Source of the DNA: Syntrophales bacterium | GTDB lineage: Bacteria > Desulfobacterota > Syntrophia > Syntrophales > UBA2210 | Length of the DNA stretch: 6,193 bases | Assembly (NCBI GenBank): GCA_028715865.1 | Contig: JAQUQY010000091.1 | Span: 1-6,193 of the forward strand | Direction of reading: 5' to 3' | In this document: positions 1 to 6,193 of the stretch, piece by piece | Layout of the letters: each line of letters starts with the position of its first letter | Position numbering within the stretch: the first letter of the stretch is position 1 | The notes under the pieces: generated by a model | The model's database searches: none | The model's input: only the letters and a program-made list of their open reading frames with translations | What the model was told of the DNA's origin: nothing | Translations under genes and position numbers: made by a program

Positions 1-2518
1 GGTCTTCCTCATTTACAAAAAGGGAAAGCTGGCCCGGATTTTTCCTGCTCCCCAAGCCCCCGCCACCGGCCAGTTTCGGCTGGCCCGCGCCGTCCAGCTC
101 ACCCTTCTCCAGGTTGTGAAGCACCTCACGGGCTCTCAGTATCACCGCCTCTGGAACACCCGCCAGACGGGCGACTTGTATGCCGTAGCTTCTGTTAGTT
201 CCACCTTCCACAATTTTCCGCAAAAAAATTACCCTGTCTCCCCACTCCTTGACGGCAACACAGTAATTTTTCACTCCTTCTCTGGTGCGGGCGATGTCGG
301 TAAGTTCATGGTAATGGGTCGCAAAAAGTGTTCGGGCTCCAATACGTTCACTGTCATGAATGTATTCACTCACGGCCCAGGCGATGCTCAGTCCATCGAA
401 GGTACTCGTTCCCCGGCCCACTTCATCGAGTAGAATAAGGCTCTTGGGAGTGGCGTTCCTGAGAATCGAGGCCACCTCCATCATTTCCACCATGAAGGTA
501 CTCTGGCCCCTTGCCAGGCTGTCTCCTGCGCCTACCCGTGTAAAAATGCGGTCAGCCACGCCTATCTCGGCGGCCCGGGCGGGAACAAAACTTCCCATCT
601 GCGCCATAAGTACAATTATAGCCGTCTGCCTGATATACGTGGATTTCCCTGCCATGTTGGGTCCCGTTATTATCAGGAAGCGATTGGCGGCGCCATCTAG
701 AAGAGTGTCGTTGGCGACAAAGCCGTCAGCCAGGCCCATACGCTCCACAACGGCATGCCGGCCTTCGCTGATTGAGATTACATCACCTTCGTTGACGTCT
801 GGACGGCAGTATCCATAAAGATCGGCAACCTCCGCCAGGGCTGACAGCACATCCAGATCAGCTATGAGGGAGGCCGTTTTCTGTATTCGCCCTATCTCTT
901 GAGCAATACGTTCTCTTATAGAAACAAAAAGGTCGTATTCCCGAATTTTTCGACTTTCTTCCGCGTTGAGGACTGTTTCCTCGTATCGCTTCAATTCCTC
1001 GTTTATGTACCGTTCCGCGTTGACCAGAGTCTGCTTTCTCACATAATCATCGGGAACGTTCCGGGCGTTTGCCTTGGTAACTTCAATGTAATAACCGAAA
1101 ATGGAGTTGAAGCCGACCTTCAGTGTCCCGATGCCCGTCTTCTTACGTTCCCGTTCCTCCATTGCGGCTATCCAGCTCTTCCCGTCCAGGGAAAGAGACA
1201 TGAGTTGATCAAGTTCATCGTCATAGCCCTTTCGTATAAGGTTACCCTCCCTGATTGAAAGGGGCGGATCGTCTACCAGAGCCCGCTCCACAAGGCTTGT
1301 TATATCAGCCAGGTCGTCCATGGATTCACCTATGGAGGATAGCATGGATGATTCGACGTCACGGATCGCCCCTTTCAGGGATGGAATTGTTTCAAGCGAT
1401 CCGCCAAGCGCGACCAGGTCCCTGCCGTTGGCGACACCCATGGAAACCCTGCTTCCAAGGCGCTCCAAATCGTAAACTTCTGAAAGAAGATCACGAAGTT
1501 CGCCACGCAGAATCTGGATTCCCTTCAATTCCGAAACGGCGGCAAGCCGGAGTCCTATCCTTTCAGGGCATACCAGCGGATAGGTCATCCACCGGCGAAG
1601 ACGGCGCCCACCCATGGCGGTGATGGTTTTATCGAGAACGTTAAAAAGTGATCCTTCCTTCCTGTTGTCCTGTATCGTGGCGAAGAGTTCCAGGTTGCGT
1701 CTTGCCGTATCGTCAACTACAAGATAATTTCGGGGATGATACCAGGATATCCTGTTAATGTGGGACAGGCTGTCGCGCTGCGTATCCTTAAGGTAGGCCA
1801 GCAGTGCCCCGGCCGCCCGGGTCATTGGCCGATGGATCTCAAAATCCACACCTTTCAGGGCATCGACAGAAAAATGATCCTTCAAAACAGAGAAGGCCCC
1901 TTCGTAGGCAAAGGCCTTTGAATTGAGGCGGGTCGTTATGAAGTTATTCTTCATATCGGACAGAGATTCTAAGATTTTATCCTTCTCGCCTGTTTCGCAG
2001 AATACAGCCTCCCTGAAACCCAGGCCCAGCAGTTCCGTAATTAAATCGCCATGGTCCTCAGTCTGGGTAACATTAAACTCTCCAGTTGAAAGGTCAAGGA
2101 AGGCGAGCCCGTACCTGTCCCCTTCCACGTGCCAGGCAACGATATAGTTGTTTTCCTTGTCTGAAAGACTGCCGGCTTCCATGACAAGTCCCGGCGTCAC
2201 CACACGGACAACTTCGCGCTTCACAACCCCCTTTGCTTCACGGGGGTCTTCCATCTGTTCGCAGAGGGCAACCTTGAACCCTTCTCCGATCAGCTTAGCC
2301 AGGTATCCCGAAACGGCGTGGTATGGTATCCCGCAGAGGGGAATACTGTCTTCACGCCCTTTATTTCTCGAAGTAAGCGTTATCTCCAGAACCCGGGAGG
2401 CAATAACAGCGTCTTCAAAAAACATTTCATAGAAATCGCCCATCCTGAAGAACAGAATGCAGTCTGGATGCTGCTCCTTGATGTCCATATACTGCTTCAT
2501 GGCCGGCGTCAGGTTCAT
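1..2518 (-). CDS. mutS: DNA mismatch repair ATPase MutS (3' end cut by window edge)
   Basis: MutS binds base mismatches and small loops in the cytoplasm and, through ATP-dependent sliding and MutL recruitment, starts mismatch repair. I translated 839 codons from the ATG at 2518 to the left edge without a stop. The mismatch-reading motif GDFYEMF has its Phe-Tyr-Glu at residues 29-31. The Walker A motif GPNMAGKST is at 619-627, Walker B LILLDEVGRGTST has its Asp-Glu at 698-699, and the ATHYHEL histidine loop is at 733-739. QLSLF at 830-834 is the usual beta-clamp-binding peptide near the C-terminus. These motifs lie in one frame at spacings close to E. coli MutS (853 aa), so only a short tail should be missing. 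The start opens MNLTPAMKQYMDIKEQHPD, which matches the family N-terminus. A GTGGGAG sequence lies just upstream of it, and the ATG overlaps the stop codon of the preceding gene. Confidence 0.97.
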   Translation of the reverse strand, partial: MNLTPAMKQYMDIKEQHPDCILFFRMGDFYEMFFEDAVIASRVLEITLTSRNKGREDSIPLCGIPYHAVSGYLAKLIGEGFKVALCEQMEDPREAKGVVKREVVRVVTPGLVMEAGSLSDKENNYIVAWHVEGDRYGLAFLDLSTGEFNVTQTEDHGDLITELLGLGFREAVFCETGEKDKILESLSDMKNNFITTRLNSKAFAYEGAFSVLKDHFSVDALKGVDFEIHRPMTRAAGALLAYLKDTQRDSLSHINRISWYHPRNYLVVDDTARRNLELFATIQDNRKEGSLFNVLDKTITAMGGRRLRRWMTYPLVCPERIGLRLAAVSELKGIQILRGELRDLLSEVYDLERLGSRVSMGVANGRDLVALGGSLETIPSLKGAIRDVESSMLSSIGESMDDLADITSLVERALVDDPPLSIREGNLIRKGYDDELDQLMSLSLDGKSWIAAMEERERKKTGIGTLKVGFNSIFGYYIEVTKANARNVPDDYVRKQTLVNAERYINEELKRYEETVLNAEESRKIREYDLFVSIRERIAQEIGRIQKTASLIADLDVLSALAEVADLYGYCRPDVNEGDVISISEGRHAVVERMGLADGFVANDTLLDGAANRFLIITGPNMAGKSTYIRQTAIIVLMAQMGSFVPARAAEIGVADRIFTRVGAGDSLARGQSTFMVEMMEVASILRNATPKSLILLDEVGRGTSTFDGLSIAWAVSEYIHDSERIGARTLFATHYHELTDIARTREGVKNYCVAVKEWGDRVIFLRKIVEGGTNRSYGIQVARLAGVPEAVILRAREVLHNLEKGELDGAGQPKLAGGGGLGSRKNPGQLSLFVNEED

Positions 2519-2943
2519 TACTCCCACCGATTCCCCGCCTTTTTCTCAAGATCAATATAATCTTCCCTGTTTTCAGGTCCCATGGGAGGCTCCCCTCCCC
2601 CGCCTGTTACGCGGAGTACCGCCTCTATAAGCGCGCTCACGATACTTATGATAAGAGCGGCAAAAATGGCCGACCAGAATCCCAGGACGGTGAATCCTGG
2701 AACGACGCCGGAGGCCATTTTGAGGAGCAGTGCGTTTATTATGAAGGTGAAGAGTCCAAGGCTTAGAACATTTATGGGAAGAGTCAGTATAAGAAGAATG
2801 GGCCTGAAGAAAGTGTTCAGGAAGCCCAGTACGGCTGCTGTGAAAAGAGCCGCGAAAAAATTGGTGATCTGCACCCCTTCAATAAGATAGGAAGCGACCA
2901 TGACTGCAAAAGTCAGTATAAACCACCTAATCAGAATGATCAT
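2518..2943 (-). CDS. Small four-helix membrane protein, YvlD / phage holin 4_2 family (PF04020-like)
   Basis: This 141-residue protein is very hydrophobic, with four likely membrane segments at about residues 4-22, 29-46, 49-74 and 86-110. A glycine-rich, charged tail (114-141) follows. The family signature is visible between helices 2 and 3: Leu-Asn at 42-43, Arg-Pro at 47-48, LTLP at 53-56, LGLF at 62-65 and Asn-Ala at 70-71. Proteins of this type are annotated as 'phage holin family' by distant resemblance to a mycobacteriophage holin. Most are chromosomal inner-membrane proteins (for example Bacillus YvlD) whose function is not settled. No endolysin, spanin or other phage gene lies nearby, so a lysis role is not supported. 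An AAGGGAG sequence at 2956-2962 precedes the ATG by 12 bases, slightly far for a ribosome binding site. The stop overlaps the mutS start by one base (TAATG), which points to cotranscription and perhaps translational coupling. Confidence 0.88.
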   Translation of the reverse strand: MIILIRWFILTFAVMVASYLIEGVQITNFFAALFTAAVLGFLNTFFRPILLILTLPINVLSLGLFTFIINALLLKMASGVVPGFTVLGFWSAIFAALIISIVSALIEAVLRVTGGGGEPPMGPENREDYIDLEKKAGNRWE

Positions 2944-3134
2944 TGACTTTGAATACTCCCTTCAGTTGGATGCCTCGTCATGGAGACACCTGAACAGCAC
3001 AGTTTTATCCCTTCGTTCCCATGGCCCGGTAGTATATCACGAAGTATTTTGTTTTGTAGGGCCCCGTCATTATCTATCTTTGCTTTCCGTACGAAAGGGG
3101 TAAGCATGGAATATAGGAACCATTTACGCAGCCG
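2944..3134. other. Non-coding gap between the methyltransferase-like gene and the membrane protein gene
   Basis: This 191-base gap holds the possible minus-strand promoter at 3031-3058 and the AAGGGAG sequence before the membrane protein gene. Short open frames on the plus strand here have no ribosome binding site or recognisable protein features. I found no convincing intrinsic terminator for the methyltransferase-like gene. A short hairpin, CTTTC/GAAAG around 3084-3098, has no T-run after it on the minus strand, so readthrough into the downstream pair is possible. Confidence 0.6.
3031..3058 (-). promoter_or_regulatory. Possible sigma-70-type promoter for the membrane protein-mutS pair
   Basis: On the minus strand, TATACT (3031-3036) matches the -10 consensus at five of six positions. 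It is preceded by TG one base upstream, an extended -10 arrangement. A weak -35 candidate, TACAAA (3053-3058), lies 16 bases upstream. Transcription would start near 3024 and leave a leader of about 80 bases before the ATG at 2943. This is read by eye only. The weak -35 and the AT-rich surroundings make a chance match possible. Confidence 0.3.
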
Positions 3135-4052
3135 TCAAAGAATAAGCAGCCAGCGATATTCCCTGACATGATCCAGAAATTCATAAAGCAGTGAATTCTC
3201 CTCATTAGCCGTCATTCGGCCACAGAAAACGGCTCTCATACGCGGTGAATGGGCCAACCCCACAAGCTCGGCGAAGGAGCCCGTGACAACCTCTCTGCCA
3301 AGGAAACGGGCCACGGCCAACAAGTGACTGAAGCGAATCGTGAATTCAGAATGTCCCTTCAGCTTGATCTCGCGGGGATACCCCTCCATATCCAGGTCCC
3401 GTTCCAGATAGCCCATGTCAGACGGAATGAGAGGATCGCTTGAGTGTTCCGACAGAAAAGCAGGCCATCCCTTTTTTGAAAGCGTTTCCACGACCCGGAT
3501 AGCCCCAACATTGAAATTAAAGAGTCCTGACGCAGGAATATCGAGACCATAGCTATCAACTAAACGAGACACCTCATCAGGCAGAGCCGCAGGCTCCAGG
3601 TTCACCCATGTCTCCAGATCACCGGCCACTTCATTCATGATAAAAAGATCAATGCCGGACATGGAATGAAGAACTTCCTGTATATTACCATTTACGAAGG
3701 AAAGCTTTCCAGACCAGGGCGAAAGCACCCTCCTCTGCCGTTCAAGGAGTCTCAGGGATAGATCAACCATTACTACGTATTCAATCAGGTATCCGCGTTC
3801 TTCAAGAAAACCCCTCATGAGGGTTCCGTATCCACCTCCCGCTTCGCAGACACGCATTCCGGGGCGCAGGACACCCCTTTCCATCAGCAGTTCAGCCAGG
3901 GAAGATCCGAAGGTTCTTGGTTCCCTTAAGGCCACCATGTAGGGCGAATCGATGCTGCCCAGGGACTCGCATATTGTGTATTCCGTCATTAGATCCACCG
4001 CCCCGTAGCGGTAATGACGGTCGGTTCTTCGTATTTCCTTCATTACCGGCAT
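3135..4052 (-). CDS. Class I SAM-dependent methyltransferase-like protein, possibly MidA/NDUFAF7-related
   Basis: The protein has a Rossmann methyltransferase core. Counting from the ATG at 4052 (305 aa), the SAM-binding motif I EAGGGYG is at residues 70-76, the acidic end of strand 2 (VVMVDLS) has its Asp at 97, GN is at 122-123, and an Asn-Glu (IMNEVAGDLETW) is at 140-141. The order resembles the MidA/NDUFAF7 (DUF185) family, where a glycine-rich motif is followed by an 'NE..DALP' motif, an 'IDYG' strand and a C-terminal HxxF region. Here LSEHSSD (200-206) sits where IDYG would be, and GHSEFTIRF (233-241) sits where the later motif would be. The relation is therefore an inference, and the substrate is unknown; the MidA group methylates an arginine of a complex I subunit in mitochondria. 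The frame stays open to an ATG at 4136. That ATG has no ribosome binding site, lies in the AT-rich divergent promoter zone, and adds 28 residues with no recognisable motif. GGGAA seven bases before 4052 favours the shorter form. ATGs at 4043 and 3989 are also possible. Confidence 0.8.
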   Translation of the reverse strand: MPVMKEIRRTDRHYRYGAVDLMTEYTICESLGSIDSPYMVALREPRTFGSSLAELLMERGVLRPGMRVCEAGGGYGTLMRGFLEERGYLIEYVVMVDLSLRLLERQRRVLSPWSGKLSFVNGNIQEVLHSMSGIDLFIMNEVAGDLETWVNLEPAALPDEVSRLVDSYGLDIPASGLFNFNVGAIRVVETLSKKGWPAFLSEHSSDPLIPSDMGYLERDLDMEGYPREIKLKGHSEFTIRFSHLLAVARFLGREVVTGSFAELVGLAHSPRMRAVFCGRMTANEENSLLYEFLDHVREYRWLLIL

Positions 4053-4114
4053 GTTCCCATTCCCGGAACAGGGATATTTAACAACCTCCGGACCGGGCGA
4101 AATTGAGATTACTA

Positions 4115-4141
4115 TTGAAATTATCCGATTGTTCATATATT
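4115..4141 (+). promoter_or_regulatory. Likely promoter of the aconitase gene
   Basis: TTGAAA (4115-4120, four of six consensus bases) and TATATT (4136-4141, five of six) are separated by 15 bases, which is short. The alternative -10 TATTAG (4138-4143) gives 17-base spacing but a poorer match. Either way transcription would begin at about 4148-4150, a short distance before the ribosome binding site at 4161. The surroundings are markedly AT-rich compared with the coding regions. The element also covers the longest possible start of the divergent methyltransferase gene. Confidence 0.4.
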
Positions 4142-4160
4142 AGATCATGTTTATTTTGCA

Positions 4161-4168
4161 AGAGGGAG
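4161..4168 (+). promoter_or_regulatory. Ribosome binding site that fixes the aconitase start
   Basis: AGAGGGAG ends five bases before the ATG at 4174. This supports 4174 over the in-frame ATG at 4147, which has no purine-rich sequence before it and would add nine residues (MFILQEGDP) outside the family N-terminus. Confidence 0.75.
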
Positions 4169-4173
4169 ATCCC

Positions 4174-6150
4174 ATGGGAAAAACTTTGACGGAAAAAATA
4201 ATCCAGTCCCACCTGGTTGGTGGAAGCTGGGCTCCCGGCAGCGAGATAGCCATCAGCATAGACCATACCCTCACCCAGGACGCCACGGGAACAATGGCCT
4301 ATCTCCAGTTTGAAGCCATGGGAATTCCCCGGCCCGCAACGGAACTTTCCATCAGTTACATTGATCACAACACGGTGCAGATAGGTTTTGAAAATGCCGA
4401 CGATCACAGGTATCTACAGGATGTTGCCCGAAAATACGGCATCCGGCTCTCAAGGGCTGGAAACGGCATCTGTCACCAGGTACATCTGGAACGGTTCGGC
4501 GTACCCGGAAAGACACTTCTCGGCTCCGACAGTCACACCCCAACCGCGGGGGGCCTGGGAATGCTGGCCATTGGAACGGGAGGCCTCGATGTTGCCCTGG
4601 CCATGGCAGGCCGGCCTTTTCACCTGATCTGTCCCTCGGTGATTGCGATTCATCTGACAGGAAAACTTCCCCACTGGGTATCCGCAAAGGATATAATATT
4701 GCATGTGCTAGGCTATTTCACTACCAGAGGAAACGTGGGACGCGTCTTTGAATACACAGGAGAGGGCGTCGCATCCCTATCAGTGCCCGAAAGGGCAACC
4801 ATAACCAACATGGGAGCCGAATGCGGCGTCACCACGTCCATATTCCCCAGTGACGAAGTAACCCGGCGGTTTCTCGCGTCCCAGGGGCGCACGCAGGACT
4901 GGATGGAACTGAAGGCGGACCCCGATGCCGGATACGATAAAACTTTCCATATAAACCTGACTGAACTGGAACCACTAGTTGCCACTCCCCACAGTCCCGA
5001 GAATGTGGTTAACCTGAAAAGCCTCTCCGGCCTTGCTGTTGATCAGGTATGCATAGGAAGCTGCACCAACGGTTCATACCATGATATGGCCATGGCGGCA
5101 TCGATACTGAAGGGCCGATTCATTAGCGATGGGACAAGCCTGATCGTAGCGCCCGGATCCAGGCAGGTGCTGGAAAATCTGGCCAGGGACGGCTACCTGA
5201 CCGACCTCATAGCGGCGGGCGCGCGAATCGATGAGTCCGCCTGCGGGTTCTGCATCGGCAACAGCTGCAGTCCACCCTCGAAAGCCGTTTCTCTTCGCAC
5301 ATCAAACAGGAACTTCAAGGGACGATCGGGAACAGCCGACGCCGACGTGTACCTGGTAAGTACCGAGTCGGCCGCGGCCTCGGCAATAACGGGAACCATA
5401 ACAGACCCCCGGACCCTCGGAATCGAATACCCCCGCATCAACCTTCCTCATAAATTTAACATCGATGATAGGATGATCATTGTTCCCGACCCAAACTTCC
5501 ACGTAGAGCCAGTTGAAATCCGCAGGGGAAGCAATGTCGGGAAACCGCCAGCCAATGACCCGTTCCCGGAAGCGATCTCCGGAGAAGTTTTAATTAAGGC
5601 GGGAGATCTGGTAACTACGGATCACATCATGCCCGCAGGCGACCGTATGAAATACCGCTCAAATATAGACCGTTATTCTGATTTCGTTTTTGAACTCCTG
5701 GACCCTTCATTCTCCGCGAGAGCCCGAGAATTAAAAGCGCGTGGACGTCACGGTATCATAGTTGCGGGTTTTTCCTATGGGCAGGGCTCCTCCCGCGAAC
5801 ACGCCGCCATCTGTCCCATGCATCTGGGCGTTAAAGCGGTTATCGCGAAGTCATTTGAACGGATTCACGCCTCGAACCTTGTAAACTTCGGCATTCTTCC
5901 CGTGATCTTCAGTAATGACAATGATTATGAAGAGATTGGAAGCGGCGACATTCTTGACATGCCCGACATCAAGAACCTGGTTGCATCAACAGACACTGTT
6001 ACCATTCACAACAGGACAAGGGGAACTACCATACAGGCGGACCTGAGAATATCGGAACGCGAGAAAAAGATTCTTCTTGCGGGGGGAGCCCTGAACTATG
6101 CAAAAGAACAACAGGGTTCTTATTCCGAGAGCCACGGGAAAGCTTTGTGA
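4174..6150 (+). CDS. Aconitate hydratase, Aquifex-type (single-chain 4Fe-4S aconitase)
   Basis: Aconitase interconverts citrate and isocitrate through cis-aconitate in the cytoplasm, in the TCA cycle or in the oxidative branch feeding glutamate synthesis. The protein is 658 residues, typical of the shorter putative 'Aquifex-type' aconitases and well below AcnA or AcnB of E. coli (about 890 and 865). The N-terminus MGKTLTEKI is family-typical, followed by LTQDATG (33-39) with a substrate-site Gln-Asp, Asp-His at 64-65, and GSDSHTP (117-123). The three cluster cysteines are present: C297 in IGSCTNGS, and C357 and C360 in ACGFC. The C-terminal swivel domain carries TTDHIMPAGD and YGQGSSREHAA, with GSSREH at 538-543 supplying the catalytic Ser and the substrate-binding Arg. 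No active-site motif is missing, so it should be a working enzyme. ACGFC has Phe where many aconitases have Pro, and an extra Cys (365) follows. A homoaconitase-like substrate cannot be fully excluded by eye, but the match throughout is to aconitase. It is transcribed divergently from the methyltransferase-like gene. Confidence 0.95.
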   Translation: MGKTLTEKIIQSHLVGGSWAPGSEIAISIDHTLTQDATGTMAYLQFEAMGIPRPATELSISYIDHNTVQIGFENADDHRYLQDVARKYGIRLSRAGNGICHQVHLERFGVPGKTLLGSDSHTPTAGGLGMLAIGTGGLDVALAMAGRPFHLICPSVIAIHLTGKLPHWVSAKDIILHVLGYFTTRGNVGRVFEYTGEGVASLSVPERATITNMGAECGVTTSIFPSDEVTRRFLASQGRTQDWMELKADPDAGYDKTFHINLTELEPLVATPHSPENVVNLKSLSGLAVDQVCIGSCTNGSYHDMAMAASILKGRFISDGTSLIVAPGSRQVLENLARDGYLTDLIAAGARIDESACGFCIGNSCSPPSKAVSLRTSNRNFKGRSGTADADVYLVSTESAAASAITGTITDPRTLGIEYPRINLPHKFNIDDRMIIVPDPNFHVEPVEIRRGSNVGKPPANDPFPEAISGEVLIKAGDLVTTDHIMPAGDRMKYRSNIDRYSDFVFELLDPSFSARARELKARGRHGIIVAGFSYGQGSSREHAAICPMHLGVKAVIAKSFERIHASNLVNFGILPVIFSNDNDYEEIGSGDILDMPDIKNLVASTDTVTIHNRTRGTTIQADLRISEREKKILLAGGALNYAKEQQGSYSESHGKAL

Positions 6151-6193
6151 CTATAATTTTTCGCACTCAGAGCCATATTTCCGAAGCCCCATG
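6151..6193. other. Short tail after the aconitase gene; no feature supported
   Basis: The 43 bases after the aconitase stop contain no GC-rich hairpin with a T-run, so a terminator is not seen within the window. The final three bases are ATG, but the bases before it (CCGAAGCCCC) do not form a ribosome binding site, so a gene start there is not supported. Confidence 0.5.

Noticed and set aside
899..1258. Plus-strand open frames across 116-2560
   Set aside because: They lie opposite mutS, whose conserved motifs are all in one minus-strand frame. The plus-strand proteins show no family motifs or ribosome binding sites.
2518..2943. Prophage lysis module suggested by the holin-family protein
   Set aside because: No lysin, spanin, integrase or structural phage gene is present, and the neighbours are housekeeping genes. 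Most members of this family are chromosomal membrane proteins.
3011..3044. Inverted repeat CTTCGT (3011-3016) / ACGAAG (3039-3044) followed on the plus strand by a T-rich stretch, resembling a terminator or operator
   Set aside because: The arms are only 6 bp with a 22-base loop, and no plus-strand gene ends here. On the minus strand no T-run follows the hairpin. It does flank the candidate -10 at 3031-3036, but a 6-bp match is easily due to chance.
4147..4173. Nine-residue N-terminal extension of the aconitase from the ATG at 4147
   Set aside because: No ribosome binding site precedes 4147 and the residues are outside the family N-terminus. The site at 4161-4168 serves the ATG at 4174 instead.
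6152..6157. Perfect TATAAT just after the aconitase stop, as a promoter for a downstream gene
   Set aside because: No convincing -35 is seen 16-18 bases upstream, and no downstream gene is visible in the remaining bases.

Overview
The window holds four protein-coding genes of an ordinary bacterial chromosome: a nearly complete mutS, a small membrane protein of the YvlD/phage-holin-4_2 family, a class I SAM-dependent methyltransferase-like protein, and a complete aconitase of the long 'Aquifex-type' family. I see no mobile element, CRISPR array, tRNA, rRNA or prophage. The aconitase type, the moderate GC content and the MutS sequence suggest a Gram-negative anaerobe of the deltaproteobacterial (Desulfobacterota/Syntrophia-like) kind. 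That assignment is an inference from recalled family resemblance, not from a search.

Layout. Positions 1-2518 on the minus strand are mutS, whose last few codons run off the left edge. It is preceded, with a one-base stop/start overlap, by the membrane protein gene (2518-2943, minus), so the two are probably cotranscribed. A 191-bp gap (2944-3134) holds a possible minus-strand promoter for that pair. The methyltransferase-like gene (minus, stop at 3135) follows. Its start is probably near 4052 rather than at the longest possible ATG, 4136. A short AT-rich divergent region (about 4053-4173) separates it from the aconitase gene (plus, 4174-6150). The last 43 bases hold no supportable feature.

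How the genes work together. Only the membrane protein-mutS pair looks like an operon, and the link is probably one of expression rather than shared function. MutS starts methyl-directed or nick-directed mismatch repair. The aconitase runs the citrate/isocitrate step of central carbon metabolism. The methyltransferase-like protein resembles the MidA/NDUFAF7 group in its motif order, but its substrate is unknown. Nothing here amounts to a clearly new biological system; the methyltransferase-like protein is the least explained gene.
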